Source of the DNA: JAFAGX01 sp035624215
Lineage (GTDB): Bacteria; Acidobacteriota; Terriglobia; Terriglobales; Acidobacteriaceae
Length of the DNA stretch: 64,000 nucleotides
Reading direction: 5' to 3'
Assembly: GCA_035624215.1 (NCBI GenBank)
Contig: DASPRY010000113.1
Coordinates: forward strand, 62,001 to 126,000
The notes under the pieces were generated by a model. It searched no databases and had not been told where the DNA came from. It saw only the letters and a list, made by a program, of their open reading frames with translations. A program made the translations under genes and the position numbers. Of this stretch, positions 8,205 to 15,855 are shown one piece after another (position 1 is the stretch's first letter; each line of letters opens with the position of its first letter).

Positions 8205-9488
8205 ATGAGTACAGCCGTAGCCATTGCGACCTGGAAGGGTCAAGTCATCGACGGCAAATTCCCTCTGCTTGAGCACCTAGGAGGATCGGAAGGAAGCGAC
8301 GTTTTTCTCACCGAACTACCTGGAGAAAAAACGCAGAAAGCGGTCATTAAACTGATTGCCGCCGACGAGCGGGACGCCGGGCAAACCATTTCGCGCTGGG
8401 AAGCGATCAGAAAACTCTCGCATCCTCGCCTGGTACGTATTTTTCACGTGGGACGGTGCACGCTAAATTCTGCTCCGCTGCTTTACGTGGTGATGGAGTA
8501 CGCAGAGGAAGATCTGTCGCAGGTTTTACCTTCGCGGCCGCTCACCTCAGCAGAGGCCGGCGACGTGCTGAGAGCGCTCGTGGAGGTGCTGGCATTTCTC
8601 CACGAACGCGGCTTTGTGCACGGTCACCTCAAGCCGTCCAACATCATGGCAGTAAACGACCAGCTCAAAATCTCCAGCGAAACGCTTCGGAGATCTGGCG
8701 AACGTAGCGACGATGCTGCGCGCCCGGGAGCGTATGATGCGCCCGAAATTGTGGGCGGAAAGATTTCGCCGGCGGCGGATGTCTGGTCTTTGGGAATTAT
8801 TTTAGTGGCAGCTCTGACCCAGAACCCGCCTGCCTGGAACCGGTCCACGAAAAAAGAACTGATACTTTCGGAATCGGTTCCCCAGCCTTTTCGCGAAATA
8901 GCCCAGCAATGTCTGCGGCAGGATCCGAGCCAACGCTGGACGCTGGAGCAAATCAAAGCGCGCGTGCAGCCGGCGCCAGTTGGGGGGCGCAGCAGGTCGC
9001 GGACTGGGGTTCTGATATCGGCGCAAGTCGCATTGATCGTGCTTCTCGCAGGTTTGTGGCTGGTCGGGCACAGAGGCGGGGCCAAGACCCAACAAAAAAC
9101 AGCCAGGCAGGAGGCTCCTGTCCCGACTAGCCCTGCACCGCCGCCCGCCCCTGCGACGCCTGTGGCCAATGTGCAAACCGGTACAGTGCCCGGCTCGGTC
9201 GTTCAGAGAGTTATGCCGAATGTCTCGCAGGGCGCGAGAAATACGATTGAGGGGAAAATCAGAGTCACAGTTGGGTTAGTTGTCGACAGTGTGGGCGGAG
9301 TGTCTGATGCCACGCTCGAAAGACCGGGACCAAGCAAGTATTTTGCCCGCCAGGCGCTCGCCGCGGCCCGTCGCTGGAAGTTCCAGCCGGCGCAGGTGGA
9401 CGGGAAAGCAGTTTCCAGTAAGTGGACAATAAGATTTCGCTTTGGCCGCACCGAGACCGAGGTAATTCCCTCGGAAAACTCTCCGTAG
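8205..9488 (+). CDS. Pseudokinase fused to a TonB C-terminal domain
   Basis: The N-terminal 250 residues have a protein-kinase fold pattern: a Lys in AVIKLI (about K49), APEIVGG, and ADVWSLGIIL. The catalytic loop reads HGHLKPSN at 139-146 instead of HRDLKPxN, so the catalytic Asp is replaced by His. The DFG position reads ISSE, and the glycine loop is degenerate. It is therefore probably catalytically dead. One transmembrane helix (about 268-288) and a Pro/Ala-rich linker lead to a TonB-type C-terminal domain (about 335-420). The C-domain would be periplasmic and could touch outer-membrane receptors. No ExbB/ExbD genes are nearby. A link between cytosolic sensing and TonB-like energy or signal transfer is inference. 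Confidence 0.82.
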   Translation: MSTAVAIATWKGQVIDGKFPLLEHLGGSEGSDVFLTELPGEKTQKAVIKLIAADERDAGQTISRWEAIRKLSHPRLVRIFHVGRCTLNSAPLLYVVMEYAEEDLSQVLPSRPLTSAEAGDVLRALVEVLAFLHERGFVHGHLKPSNIMAVNDQLKISSETLRRSGERSDDAARPGAYDAPEIVGGKISPAADVWSLGIILVAALTQNPPAWNRSTKKELILSESVPQPFREIAQQCLRQDPSQRWTLEQIKARVQPAPVGGRSRSRTGVLISAQVALIVLLAGLWLVGHRGGAKTQQKTARQEAPVPTSPAPPPAPATPVANVQTGTVPGSVVQRVMPNVSQGARNTIEGKIRVTVGLVVDSVGGVSDATLERPGPSKYFARQALAAARRWKFQPAQVDGKAVSSKWTIRFRFGRTETEVIPSENSP

Positions 9489-9526
9489 GGTTGAGAATTT
9501 GTGGGCCAATGCCCCGGCCCGCGTGC

Positions 9527-10456
9527 CTACAGGTCAAAGTGAATTCCGTCTTCGGCGATCTCCCAACCAGCGTCACGAACCTCACGGTATTCCGGGCCCG
9601 CTTCATCCAGCATGGGATTGGTGTTGTTGATATGGATGAAGATTTTTCGGGGACGCCGCAAGTTGGCAAGCAGTTGTAGGCTGCCATCCGGTCCGGAGAC
9701 GGGGACGTGCCCCATTTCACGTGCGGTTACTCCGCTGCCCTGGACTCGGATCAGTTCATCATCGGTCCAGAAGGATCCGTCAAAAAACAGCAGGTCCGCG
9801 GATTCGAGCCTCTGAAGGAGCGAATCATCGATCCTGGGAACTGCGGGCAAATAAACCAGGCTGCGGCGGGACGGCGATTGCAGAGCCACGCTAATCGAAG
9901 CTTCCTCGGACCGCAAACTCGCCCGGCGTCTGGCCGAAACATAGGGTGGATAGCGCCCTTCCATCGAGAATGCTGAGGCACAAATTCCGCAATCATGACC
10001 CTGCGCGTTCAGTAAAGGAAGGCCTTGGCCGATCCGAATCTCGCTCCATGAGACCTGATCGGCGACGCGGTTGAGCATGCCAAAGATGGAATTGTCTTCC
10101 CTCAGAACACGTTGGATAGATGGCGTGCAATAAATACGGAATGGCTGTAATTCACGCAATGACAAAAGGCCCGCGATCTGGTCAACATCGCCGCTGGTCA
10201 GAAGGACGCCGCTGATCGGGGAATCGCGCTGCCCGGCCCGAGGATGGAGGAAAGAGGACGATTCGATCTGCATTCGCAGATCAGGCGAGGCATTCAGCAG
10301 AAACCAGGAATCTTGCCCGCTGCTGACCGCAACCTGGGTCTGGGTGCGGGCCTTACCATGGAAAATCCCGGCCCGCAGTGCATGACAGTTGCGACAATTG
10401 CAATTCCATTGCGGAAAGCCGCCTCCGGCTGCGGACCCCAGGATTTCTATCCGCAC
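9527..10456 (-). CDS. pqqB: Pyrroloquinoline quinone biosynthesis protein PqqB
   Basis: A 309-residue metallo-beta-lactamase-fold protein of normal PqqB length. It opens with MRIEILGSAAGGGFPQWNC and carries the Cys cluster CNCRNCHALR, the NASPDLRMQI block, TSGDVDQIAGLLSLREL and the C-terminal IHINNTNPMLDE segment with metal-binding His. PqqB is thought to hydroxylate a Tyr-derived intermediate in PQQ synthesis. The start is GTG at 10456, three bases after the stop of a 25-codon pqqA. pqqC, pqqD and pqqE are not downstream: the next gene is convergent. They must lie elsewhere if the pathway is complete. Confidence 0.93.
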   Translation of the reverse strand: MRIEILGSAAGGGFPQWNCNCRNCHALRAGIFHGKARTQTQVAVSSGQDSWFLLNASPDLRMQIESSSFLHPRAGQRDSPISGVLLTSGDVDQIAGLLSLRELQPFRIYCTPSIQRVLREDNSIFGMLNRVADQVSWSEIRIGQGLPLLNAQGHDCGICASAFSMEGRYPPYVSARRRASLRSEEASISVALQSPSRRSLVYLPAVPRIDDSLLQRLESADLLFFDGSFWTDDELIRVQGSGVTAREMGHVPVSGPDGSLQLLANLRRPRKIFIHINNTNPMLDEAGPEYREVRDAGWEIAEDGIHFDL

Positions 10457-10459
10457 AGA

Positions 10460-10537
10460 TTACATTGCGGCGCTGGCGTAGGAGTTGATCTCACAATTAA
10501 GTGCTACTTCCTCAAACTGCGGCGTGCTCCACTGCAT
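10460..10537 (-). CDS. pqqA: Coenzyme PQQ precursor peptide PqqA
   Basis: A 25-codon minus-strand frame directly upstream of pqqB, ATG at 10537 and TAA at 10460-10462. The peptide starts MQWSTPQFEEVALNCEINSY and ends ASAAM. It has the PqqA hallmarks: an aromatic residue and Pro-x-Phe-Glu near the N-terminus, and the Glu-x3-Tyr pair (E16 and Y20) that is cross-linked to form PQQ. A GGGTGAGG site lies 4 nt before the ATG. The three-base gap to the pqqB GTG suggests coupled translation. Such short genes are easily missed by automated callers. Confidence 0.88.
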   Translation of the reverse strand: MQWSTPQFEEVALNCEINSYASAAM

Positions 10538-10645
10538 AAAACCTCACCCCTTGGAGAATGAACTTCAGGTGGTTAGATTACCACAGTTCGACTGGAGTGT
10601 GCCTGCCCAAACGTGCCATGCCAGGGCCGGTTTTTGGGGTGCCTG

Positions 10646-10735
10646 GTTCATGACCCACTAGAGAAGTTCTTCCCCGAGGGATTCTTCTCTTGAGTGCACA
10701 GGAATTGTTTTACCGGTCCCCGGAAGTTCATGACC
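10646..10735. repeat. Direct repeats and stem-loop upstream of the 524-aa orphan gene
   Basis: GTTCATGACC occurs at 10646-10655 and 10726-10735 in the same orientation, 80 bp apart, each followed by a related A/C-TxGAG word. Between them GAGAAG (10661-10666) can pair with CTTCTC (10684-10689), with further pairing toward the loop. The region lies between divergent pqqA and the plus-strand orphan and could hold operator sites. Function is inferred only from position. Confidence 0.35.
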
Positions 10736-10757
10736 AGTTGAGCCTTAAGAGTGTCTT

Positions 10758-12332
10758 GTGCTCCCGGAGGTGTTAGTTAAACTAAGTTACACATACCCCC
10801 GTCAAAGTGTGTTCGCGGGAGCAATCTTGGTCGAAGATCCGAAATGGGAGCTGGCGATCCTGGCGACGGTGCAGGGCTTCTACGAGAAGCTTTTGCAGGA
10901 GCCGGTAGGGGGAGAGGTTCCGGTGCCTTCCGGGCTGGAAGCTGTCTCTCTGCAGAGTGACGAGGATATTGCCGGAACACTCGGCAGCATGCATCGCTGG
11001 CTGAAGTTGCTCGACATGGCGATCACGCCGGCAATGTTGCGGCGCGCGTTTACCGCGGACACTGATCCCGAAATCGCCGAGGCGATGCTGCGGTATTTCA
11101 CCCGGAAAAAGGATCTGTCCGATTCCACCCGCGACAAAACCGATCTGGTAGCAACCTTCCTGTTCCGTCATCCGCGCGTTCCCGGACAATGGGAACGGCG
11201 CGGTTATGGGCTTGACGGCTCCCTGCCTCTCTCGCCGTTTGAGATTGCCCTGATCGAAATCCTCGCGGATGCGGAAGTGGCGGCGCTTTCAGAGGAACAT
11301 TCCCAGCAGCTGCGACTGTTCGACAAGCTCGCCGAAGAGGCCGAGAATGCTCGCGACCTGAACGGACTCCTCGAGTCGGGCATAATTATGCGGGTGCGTG
11401 AGCTCAAGCGCTCCTTTGAGTCATCCTTCTACCATCCCGGCGTGCTGGCCACCATCGCGCCTTATAACGCCAGGTTCGGCAAGCGCTTTGATGAGCTGTT
11501 TCTGCAAGCGACGGCACAGATCAAGCGCTTCGCGGCGGAACTGGAAGAGCAGGGCGGCTCGATTCTTGGCACCGTAGACGGCCTCGATGTAACTGTGGAC
11601 CACATCGCAAGCCTTAGCGAGAGCGAATTGCTGCGCATCGACTACAGTATGGCGCTGGAGAAGTTTCGGCGAGTTTCCAAGCTGAGAAAGACTCTGGAAC
11701 AGCGGCCACCGATGCGGAGAGTCACCCGGCCTGCGACCCCGCCTGCCGCGAGCAAAACCAGCGGAGAGCGGAGGATCCAGGCCAGACCAGTGCTGGACAT
11801 TGCAGCCATGAAGGCGGCGGTGACCCAACAGCAGATTTCGACTGAACAAGACAAGTTGTTGCGCGTTGAGGAATCCATTCGCGTATTTGTGCGTGTGGCC
11901 GATCCCAAGTTCCGCCAGGTCGTGCCCATGCGATTTTTCAACCTGATTCTGACATCGGACGAAGCTGAAGCATATTCCGCCGATTATCTGGAAGAAAAAA
12001 GCTTGCGCGCGGATGTGGCGCGGACGCTGTTGCGGCTGGTGGCGGTCGGCGCGCGCATGACTACGGAGCTGGAAGAATTGAAGCGCGCAGAACATTCGCC
12101 GTCATTGTGGAAGCTCCACGCCGATTCGCTCGTGGTGCTGCTGGAAATCGAGCGCAGCGTGCATGAGAACACCGGGCGTGTCATCAGCCTGGCCAAGCAA
12201 CAAGGCGCCGCCGGCAGTGTGGGAATACTGCAAGCGTCACAAAAAAAATTAAATGACTACTCTGATCTGGTGCTCAAGACCCTGACTGCAAAGCCGACTG
12301 AGAAAGCGGTGGGTGCGAGCAGCGGGAAGTAA
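10758..12332 (+). CDS. Hypothetical protein, 524 residues
   Basis: I do not recognise this protein. It is soluble and mostly helical, with charged segments around residues 170-240 (heptad-like EEHSQQLRLFDKLAEEAENA) and 310-330. A basic, Pro-rich linker near 318-345 separates two halves; the second half (about 345-515) has another run of helices. There is no signal peptide or membrane segment. The start is uncertain: the frame can begin at GTG 10758, but the best ribosome-site match (GGAGG, 10766-10770) lies inside it with no ordinary start codon at the right distance. It sits between pqqAB and a large kinase gene and has codon use like its neighbours. Confidence 0.75.
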   Translation: MLPEVLVKLSYTYPRQSVFAGAILVEDPKWELAILATVQGFYEKLLQEPVGGEVPVPSGLEAVSLQSDEDIAGTLGSMHRWLKLLDMAITPAMLRRAFTADTDPEIAEAMLRYFTRKKDLSDSTRDKTDLVATFLFRHPRVPGQWERRGYGLDGSLPLSPFEIALIEILADAEVAALSEEHSQQLRLFDKLAEEAENARDLNGLLESGIIMRVRELKRSFESSFYHPGVLATIAPYNARFGKRFDELFLQATAQIKRFAAELEEQGGSILGTVDGLDVTVDHIASLSESELLRIDYSMALEKFRRVSKLRKTLEQRPPMRRVTRPATPPAASKTSGERRIQARPVLDIAAMKAAVTQQQISTEQDKLLRVEESIRVFVRVADPKFRQVVPMRFFNLILTSDEAEAYSADYLEEKSLRADVARTLLRLVAVGARMTTELEELKRAEHSPSLWKLHADSLVVLLEIERSVHENTGRVISLAKQQGAAGSVGILQASQKKLNDYSDLVLKTLTAKPTEKAVGASSGK

Positions 12333-12408
12333 GGCGGGCAGTCAATCCTAATCCATCGGTCCAGGTCCTTCCCGAAGACAGCCACAAGCGGCTGAATCGC
12401 TAATCACT

Positions 12409-12428
12409 GACAAACAGGTCTTTTTGTC
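12409..12428 (+). terminator. Weak hairpin with T-run after the orphan gene
   Basis: GACAAA (12409-12414) pairs with TTTGTC (12423-12428) around an 8-nt loop containing TCTT; TTATAAAAA follows. It lies 77 bases after the orphan's stop. A weak terminator is possible. Confidence 0.3.
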
Positions 12429-12539
12429 TTATAAAAATGCGGGCTAACTTTCAGCGCTTGTCCGAGCCTGGGGCGTCACCTATTGGCGTACGCCGCAGGT
12501 AGTTGTTTCGACTGATTCTCTTAACGCGGGTGTTTGACC

Positions 12540-15407
12540 ATGGGAACTGCCCGCAAAACGCTGATACCTTTTCCCAGGTTAAAGGATCTGACGGGCAGAA
12601 GTGTGGGCCGGTTTGTCATAGGCTCCAGGTTAGGCGCTGGGGGAATGGGTGAGGTCTACTACGCCGAGGACACCGCACTGCGGCGCCCGGTTGCGCTCAA
12701 GCGGGTGAGCAACAAGCTGGGCGACGATCGCGAGGCCCGGCAACGAATCCTGCGAGAAGCCCAGCGCGCTTCCGCGCTAACTTCAGAACACATCGCGGCC
12801 GTTCACGACGTGCTGGAAGAAAACGGCGAGATCTTCGTCGTAATGGAGTATGTGAAGGGCGAGACGCTGCGGGAGCGCCTTCGCCAGCCTATGAGCCTGG
12901 GGCAATTCTTCCAGATTGCCAAGCAATGCGCGGAAGGGCTGGTCGAGGCGCACGAGCACGGCATCGTTCATTGCGACATCAAGCCGGAAAACATCATGCT
13001 TACCGCGGCAGGCCAGGTGAAAATCCTGGACTTCGGGGTGGCCAAGCATGTGCCCCGCTCTGACCAAAGTTCCACACTGGATTCCAGCCTGCTGGGAGGC
13101 ACGCCGGCCTACATGGCGCCGGAAGTTCTTCTGGAAAAGTTGCCCGACGCGCGCTCCGACATTTTTTCTCTAGGCGTTGTTCTCTACGAAATGCTGACCC
13201 GTAAGAACCCGTTCTTCACGAGCAGCTTTGTTGCCACCAGTGAGCGCATCCTGCACGACACTCCGGCTGCGATTCGCGCCTTAAATTCCGCCGTATCGGA
13301 GGAATTGGAGTGCGTGGTGATGAAGGCGATGGCGAAGACGGCTGCGCAGCGGTACGCGAACGCCAGTGAATTGCTGGAAGATTTGCGCCGGGTGGAACTG
13401 GGCGCGTTGCCCAAGCTGCCGCCGGCAGTAACTCTGCGCCAGGAATTCAAGCGCAAGCGCTGGCTGGTCGTGGCGTTCGTCTTGCTGGTGTTGCTCACTT
13501 TAGGCTTTGCCATTTACCGCGCGATGCATCGGCCGCCAGTCTTGGCCGAGCACGGCTGGGTGCTCATCTCGGATTTCCAAACACCTCAGGATGAGTCCAT
13601 CCCGGAGCAGGGAATCCGTGAAGGTCTGACCATTGCATTGGAGCAGTCTCGGTTCGTGAATGTCTTTCCGCGGAGTCGTGCTTACGAGACGCTGCAACGC
13701 ATGAAAAAGCTGGCTGTGCCACGGATCGACGAGGCCCTTGGCCGGGAAATCTGCCAGCGGGAGAGCCTGCGAGTGTTGCTCACGGGAAGCATTGAGCGCA
13801 TGGGACAAATGTTTCAGATCTCGGTGCGAGGCCTCGATCCGATCCATGGCAATGTGCTGTTTGCAGAGCGAGAGCGGTTTGATCGTAAAGATCAGTTGTT
13901 TGACAAAGTGGACTCCTTGGCAAAAGCCGTGCGAACAGATTTGGGTGAATCTCTGGTTGGCATCGAGAAAAGCAGCCGTCCACTAGCCAAGGTGACCACT
14001 GGTTCGCTTGAGGCCCTGCAACTTTATTCTCAAGCCCAGGATGCCAAGGATCAGGGGAAGGACGAGCAAGCCCCGACGCTGTTGCAAGGCGCTATCCGAT
14101 TGGACCCGGATTTCGCCATGGCACATATGCGCCTGGGTCAGTATTACGCAGCAGTGATTGGCCGGAATGAAACAGCCTTGGCAGAAGTGGAACGCGCCTA
14201 CCAGTTACGGCAAGGAGTCACGGACCGGGAGCGGCGCCGAATCGAAGCAGGGTTCTATGACCTGCAGCAGCGTTACGACGACAAAGCACAATCCCTGCGC
14301 GTCCTGGTAAGCCTTTACCCCGATGATGAGGAAGCCCACGTGGAACTGGCTGGGGCTTATTACGACCTTGGCCAGCTCGACCAGGCGATCCTTGAACTCC
14401 GCGAAGTCCTTCGGCTTAATCCACTGTCTGCGCCAGCTTACGGCGGTCTGGTCCTCTATCTGGCGCGCGCCAACCGCACTGACGACGCAATCGTTGCCGC
14501 TAATGAAGCCAAGCAGCGTGGCGTCGCCTCACCTCGAATGCACTGGGGATTGGGCCTGGCCTATCTCGGTCGGAATGAAGTGAACCTCGCCAGGCAGGAA
14601 TTCCAGCGCATCGGTGACGCCACAGAACTGGACCGTGACCTGCAGCAGCTATGTCTAGCAGTCGCAGATCTCTACGAGGGAAGGTTGAACTCAGCCCGGA
14701 CCGAACTTGCTAAGCAAATTCAGACAATCCATGCGCAAGGCGAGGGATTGCAGTCGTTTCGCCGATATCTTCTTGGCCGCATCTATCTTAGGCAGGGTAA
14801 TGCAAGCGCGGCAGAACTCCAGGCAGACCTCACTTTGCATTCCTCAAGCCATGTCTTGCCGAGCAACAACCTCTCGGATGCCGGAAGTCTTTATGTCCGC
14901 GCGGGCAATCTATCCAAAGCGCGGCAGGTCCTGCGCTGGCTGGATGACGTGCGGAAGGCAGTCCCGAGCTCCGAAAACCAGAACAACTTTCACCACTTGG
15001 AGGGGGAGATTTTGCTGGCCGAAGCCAGACCACAACAGGCTGAGATTTGTTTTTCAGTTTCCGCTCAGGCATATGCGCCATTTGCCTCCTCGATTGGCCT
15101 GGCCCGTGCTTATCGAGCCGAAGGGCTCTGGGACCTCTCTGCTCAACAATGGGAAAAGGTTCTGGGGGAACGAGGTGAGATTCTTCAAAATGGCTTTCCG
15201 CCCGATCTTGCCATCGCCCACCTCGAACTGGCACGAGTCTATCGCCAGATCAACAATCGTAACCTTGCCCTTCAACACTACGAGGAAGTTCTTCGCCTGT
15301 GGCAACACGCCGATGAACTGACACTGCTTCGGGATGCCCGACGCGAGTTACGGGAATTAGCCCCTGAAGCTGGCCCCTCAAGAAAGGTCGAGGCTCTCGC
15401 ACGATAG
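12540..15407 (+). CDS. Transmembrane Ser/Thr protein kinase with TPR repeats
   Basis: A 955-residue receptor-type kinase. The kinase domain (about 20-285) is complete: LGAGGMGEVYYAED, VALKRV, the catalytic loop HCDIKPEN, DFGVAK, GTPAYMAPE and SDIFSLGVVLYEML. The residue before the catalytic Asp is Cys instead of Arg, so it is a non-RD kinase. A transmembrane helix (about 305-325) is followed by a TolB/FlgO-like domain of about 120 residues (ISDFQTPQDE to DLGESL) and then by at least eight TPR units to the C-terminus. The start is ATG 12540; a TTG at 12534 is also in frame. The TPR part probably binds protein partners outside the membrane. The downstream small NHLP-like gene lies only 39 bp away. 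Confidence 0.92.
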   Translation: MGTARKTLIPFPRLKDLTGRSVGRFVIGSRLGAGGMGEVYYAEDTALRRPVALKRVSNKLGDDREARQRILREAQRASALTSEHIAAVHDVLEENGEIFVVMEYVKGETLRERLRQPMSLGQFFQIAKQCAEGLVEAHEHGIVHCDIKPENIMLTAAGQVKILDFGVAKHVPRSDQSSTLDSSLLGGTPAYMAPEVLLEKLPDARSDIFSLGVVLYEMLTRKNPFFTSSFVATSERILHDTPAAIRALNSAVSEELECVVMKAMAKTAAQRYANASELLEDLRRVELGALPKLPPAVTLRQEFKRKRWLVVAFVLLVLLTLGFAIYRAMHRPPVLAEHGWVLISDFQTPQDESIPEQGIREGLTIALEQSRFVNVFPRSRAYETLQRMKKLAVPRIDEALGREICQRESLRVLLTGSIERMGQMFQISVRGLDPIHGNVLFAERERFDRKDQLFDKVDSLAKAVRTDLGESLVGIEKSSRPLAKVTTGSLEALQLYSQAQDAKDQGKDEQAPTLLQGAIRLDPDFAMAHMRLGQYYAAVIGRNETALAEVERAYQLRQGVTDRERRRIEAGFYDLQQRYDDKAQSLRVLVSLYPDDEEAHVELAGAYYDLGQLDQAILELREVLRLNPLSAPAYGGLVLYLARANRTDDAIVAANEAKQRGVASPRMHWGLGLAYLGRNEVNLARQEFQRIGDATELDRDLQQLCLAVADLYEGRLNSARTELAKQIQTIHAQGEGLQSFRRYLLGRIYLRQGNASAAELQADLTLHSSSHVLPSNNLSDAGSLYVRAGNLSKARQVLRWLDDVRKAVPSSENQNNFHHLEGEILLAEARPQQAEICFSVSAQAYAPFASSIGLARAYRAEGLWDLSAQQWEKVLGERGEILQNGFPPDLAIAHLELARVYRQINNRNLALQHYEEVLRLWQHADELTLLRDARRELRELAPEAGPSRKVEALAR

Positions 15408-15446
15408 AGCTTGCTTTCACAAATACCAACAGAATAGGAGGACGTC

Positions 15447-15776
15447 ATGGATTTTCTTGTTACTCTGATTGGAAATGCCGTCGTGGATCCCATCTTCCGC
15501 GAGAGGTTTCTGAACAATCCCATCGACACAGCCGACGAGTATGGTTTTCGCTTTACCAAGAGCGATTTCGAGATAATGACAACAATGTTCGTCGGCCTCA
15601 CGCAAACGGAGAAGAACGATCTTGAGCAGAAGTTCAATGTTTTGCAAAACCTGCTGCTCAAGAAGATCATCGGGTTGCAGCCACAGAAGGTTTGCCACCC
15701 GCCGTGCGCGTTATCCATTTACCCGCCGCCCGAACCGCACGAAATCCGCGAAGAATGGGTGAAGGCGGCTGCCTGA
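15447..15776 (+). CDS. Small NHLP-clan-like protein, possible RiPP precursor
   Basis: A 109-residue protein behind a perfect AGGAGG site 6 nt from its ATG. The first 50 residues (LIGNAVVDPIFRERFLNNP, then YGFRFTKSDFEIM) resemble the Os1348/nitrile-hydratase-like leader peptide clan, whose members share a DPxFRxxLLxxP...YGxxLTxxE pattern. The remainder has two Cys (VCHPPCALSIYPPPEPHEI) that could belong to a core peptide, but no modification enzyme or transporter is adjacent. It may simply be a free-standing member of the clan. It lies close behind the kinase-TPR gene and ahead of a strong terminator. The assignment is from pattern memory, not a search. Confidence 0.6.
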   Translation: MDFLVTLIGNAVVDPIFRERFLNNPIDTADEYGFRFTKSDFEIMTTMFVGLTQTEKNDLEQKFNVLQNLLLKKIIGLQPQKVCHPPCALSIYPPPEPHEIREEWVKAAA

Positions 15777-15810
15777 AGCCGGCGAAAACGCTGGTGCCCA
15801 CATAAGAAAT

Positions 15811-15836
15811 GAGGACGGGCGGTAACGCCCGTCCTC
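15811..15836. terminator. Strong bidirectional hairpin
   Basis: GAGGACGGGCG (15811-15821) pairs perfectly with CGCCCGTCCTC (15826-15836) around a GTAA loop: 11 bp, mostly G-C. It sits between the convergent NHLP-like gene and rne and can serve both directions. The flanks are only moderately T-rich. Confidence 0.75.
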
Positions 15837-15855
15837 TGCTTCGGGAGCAAGAAAC

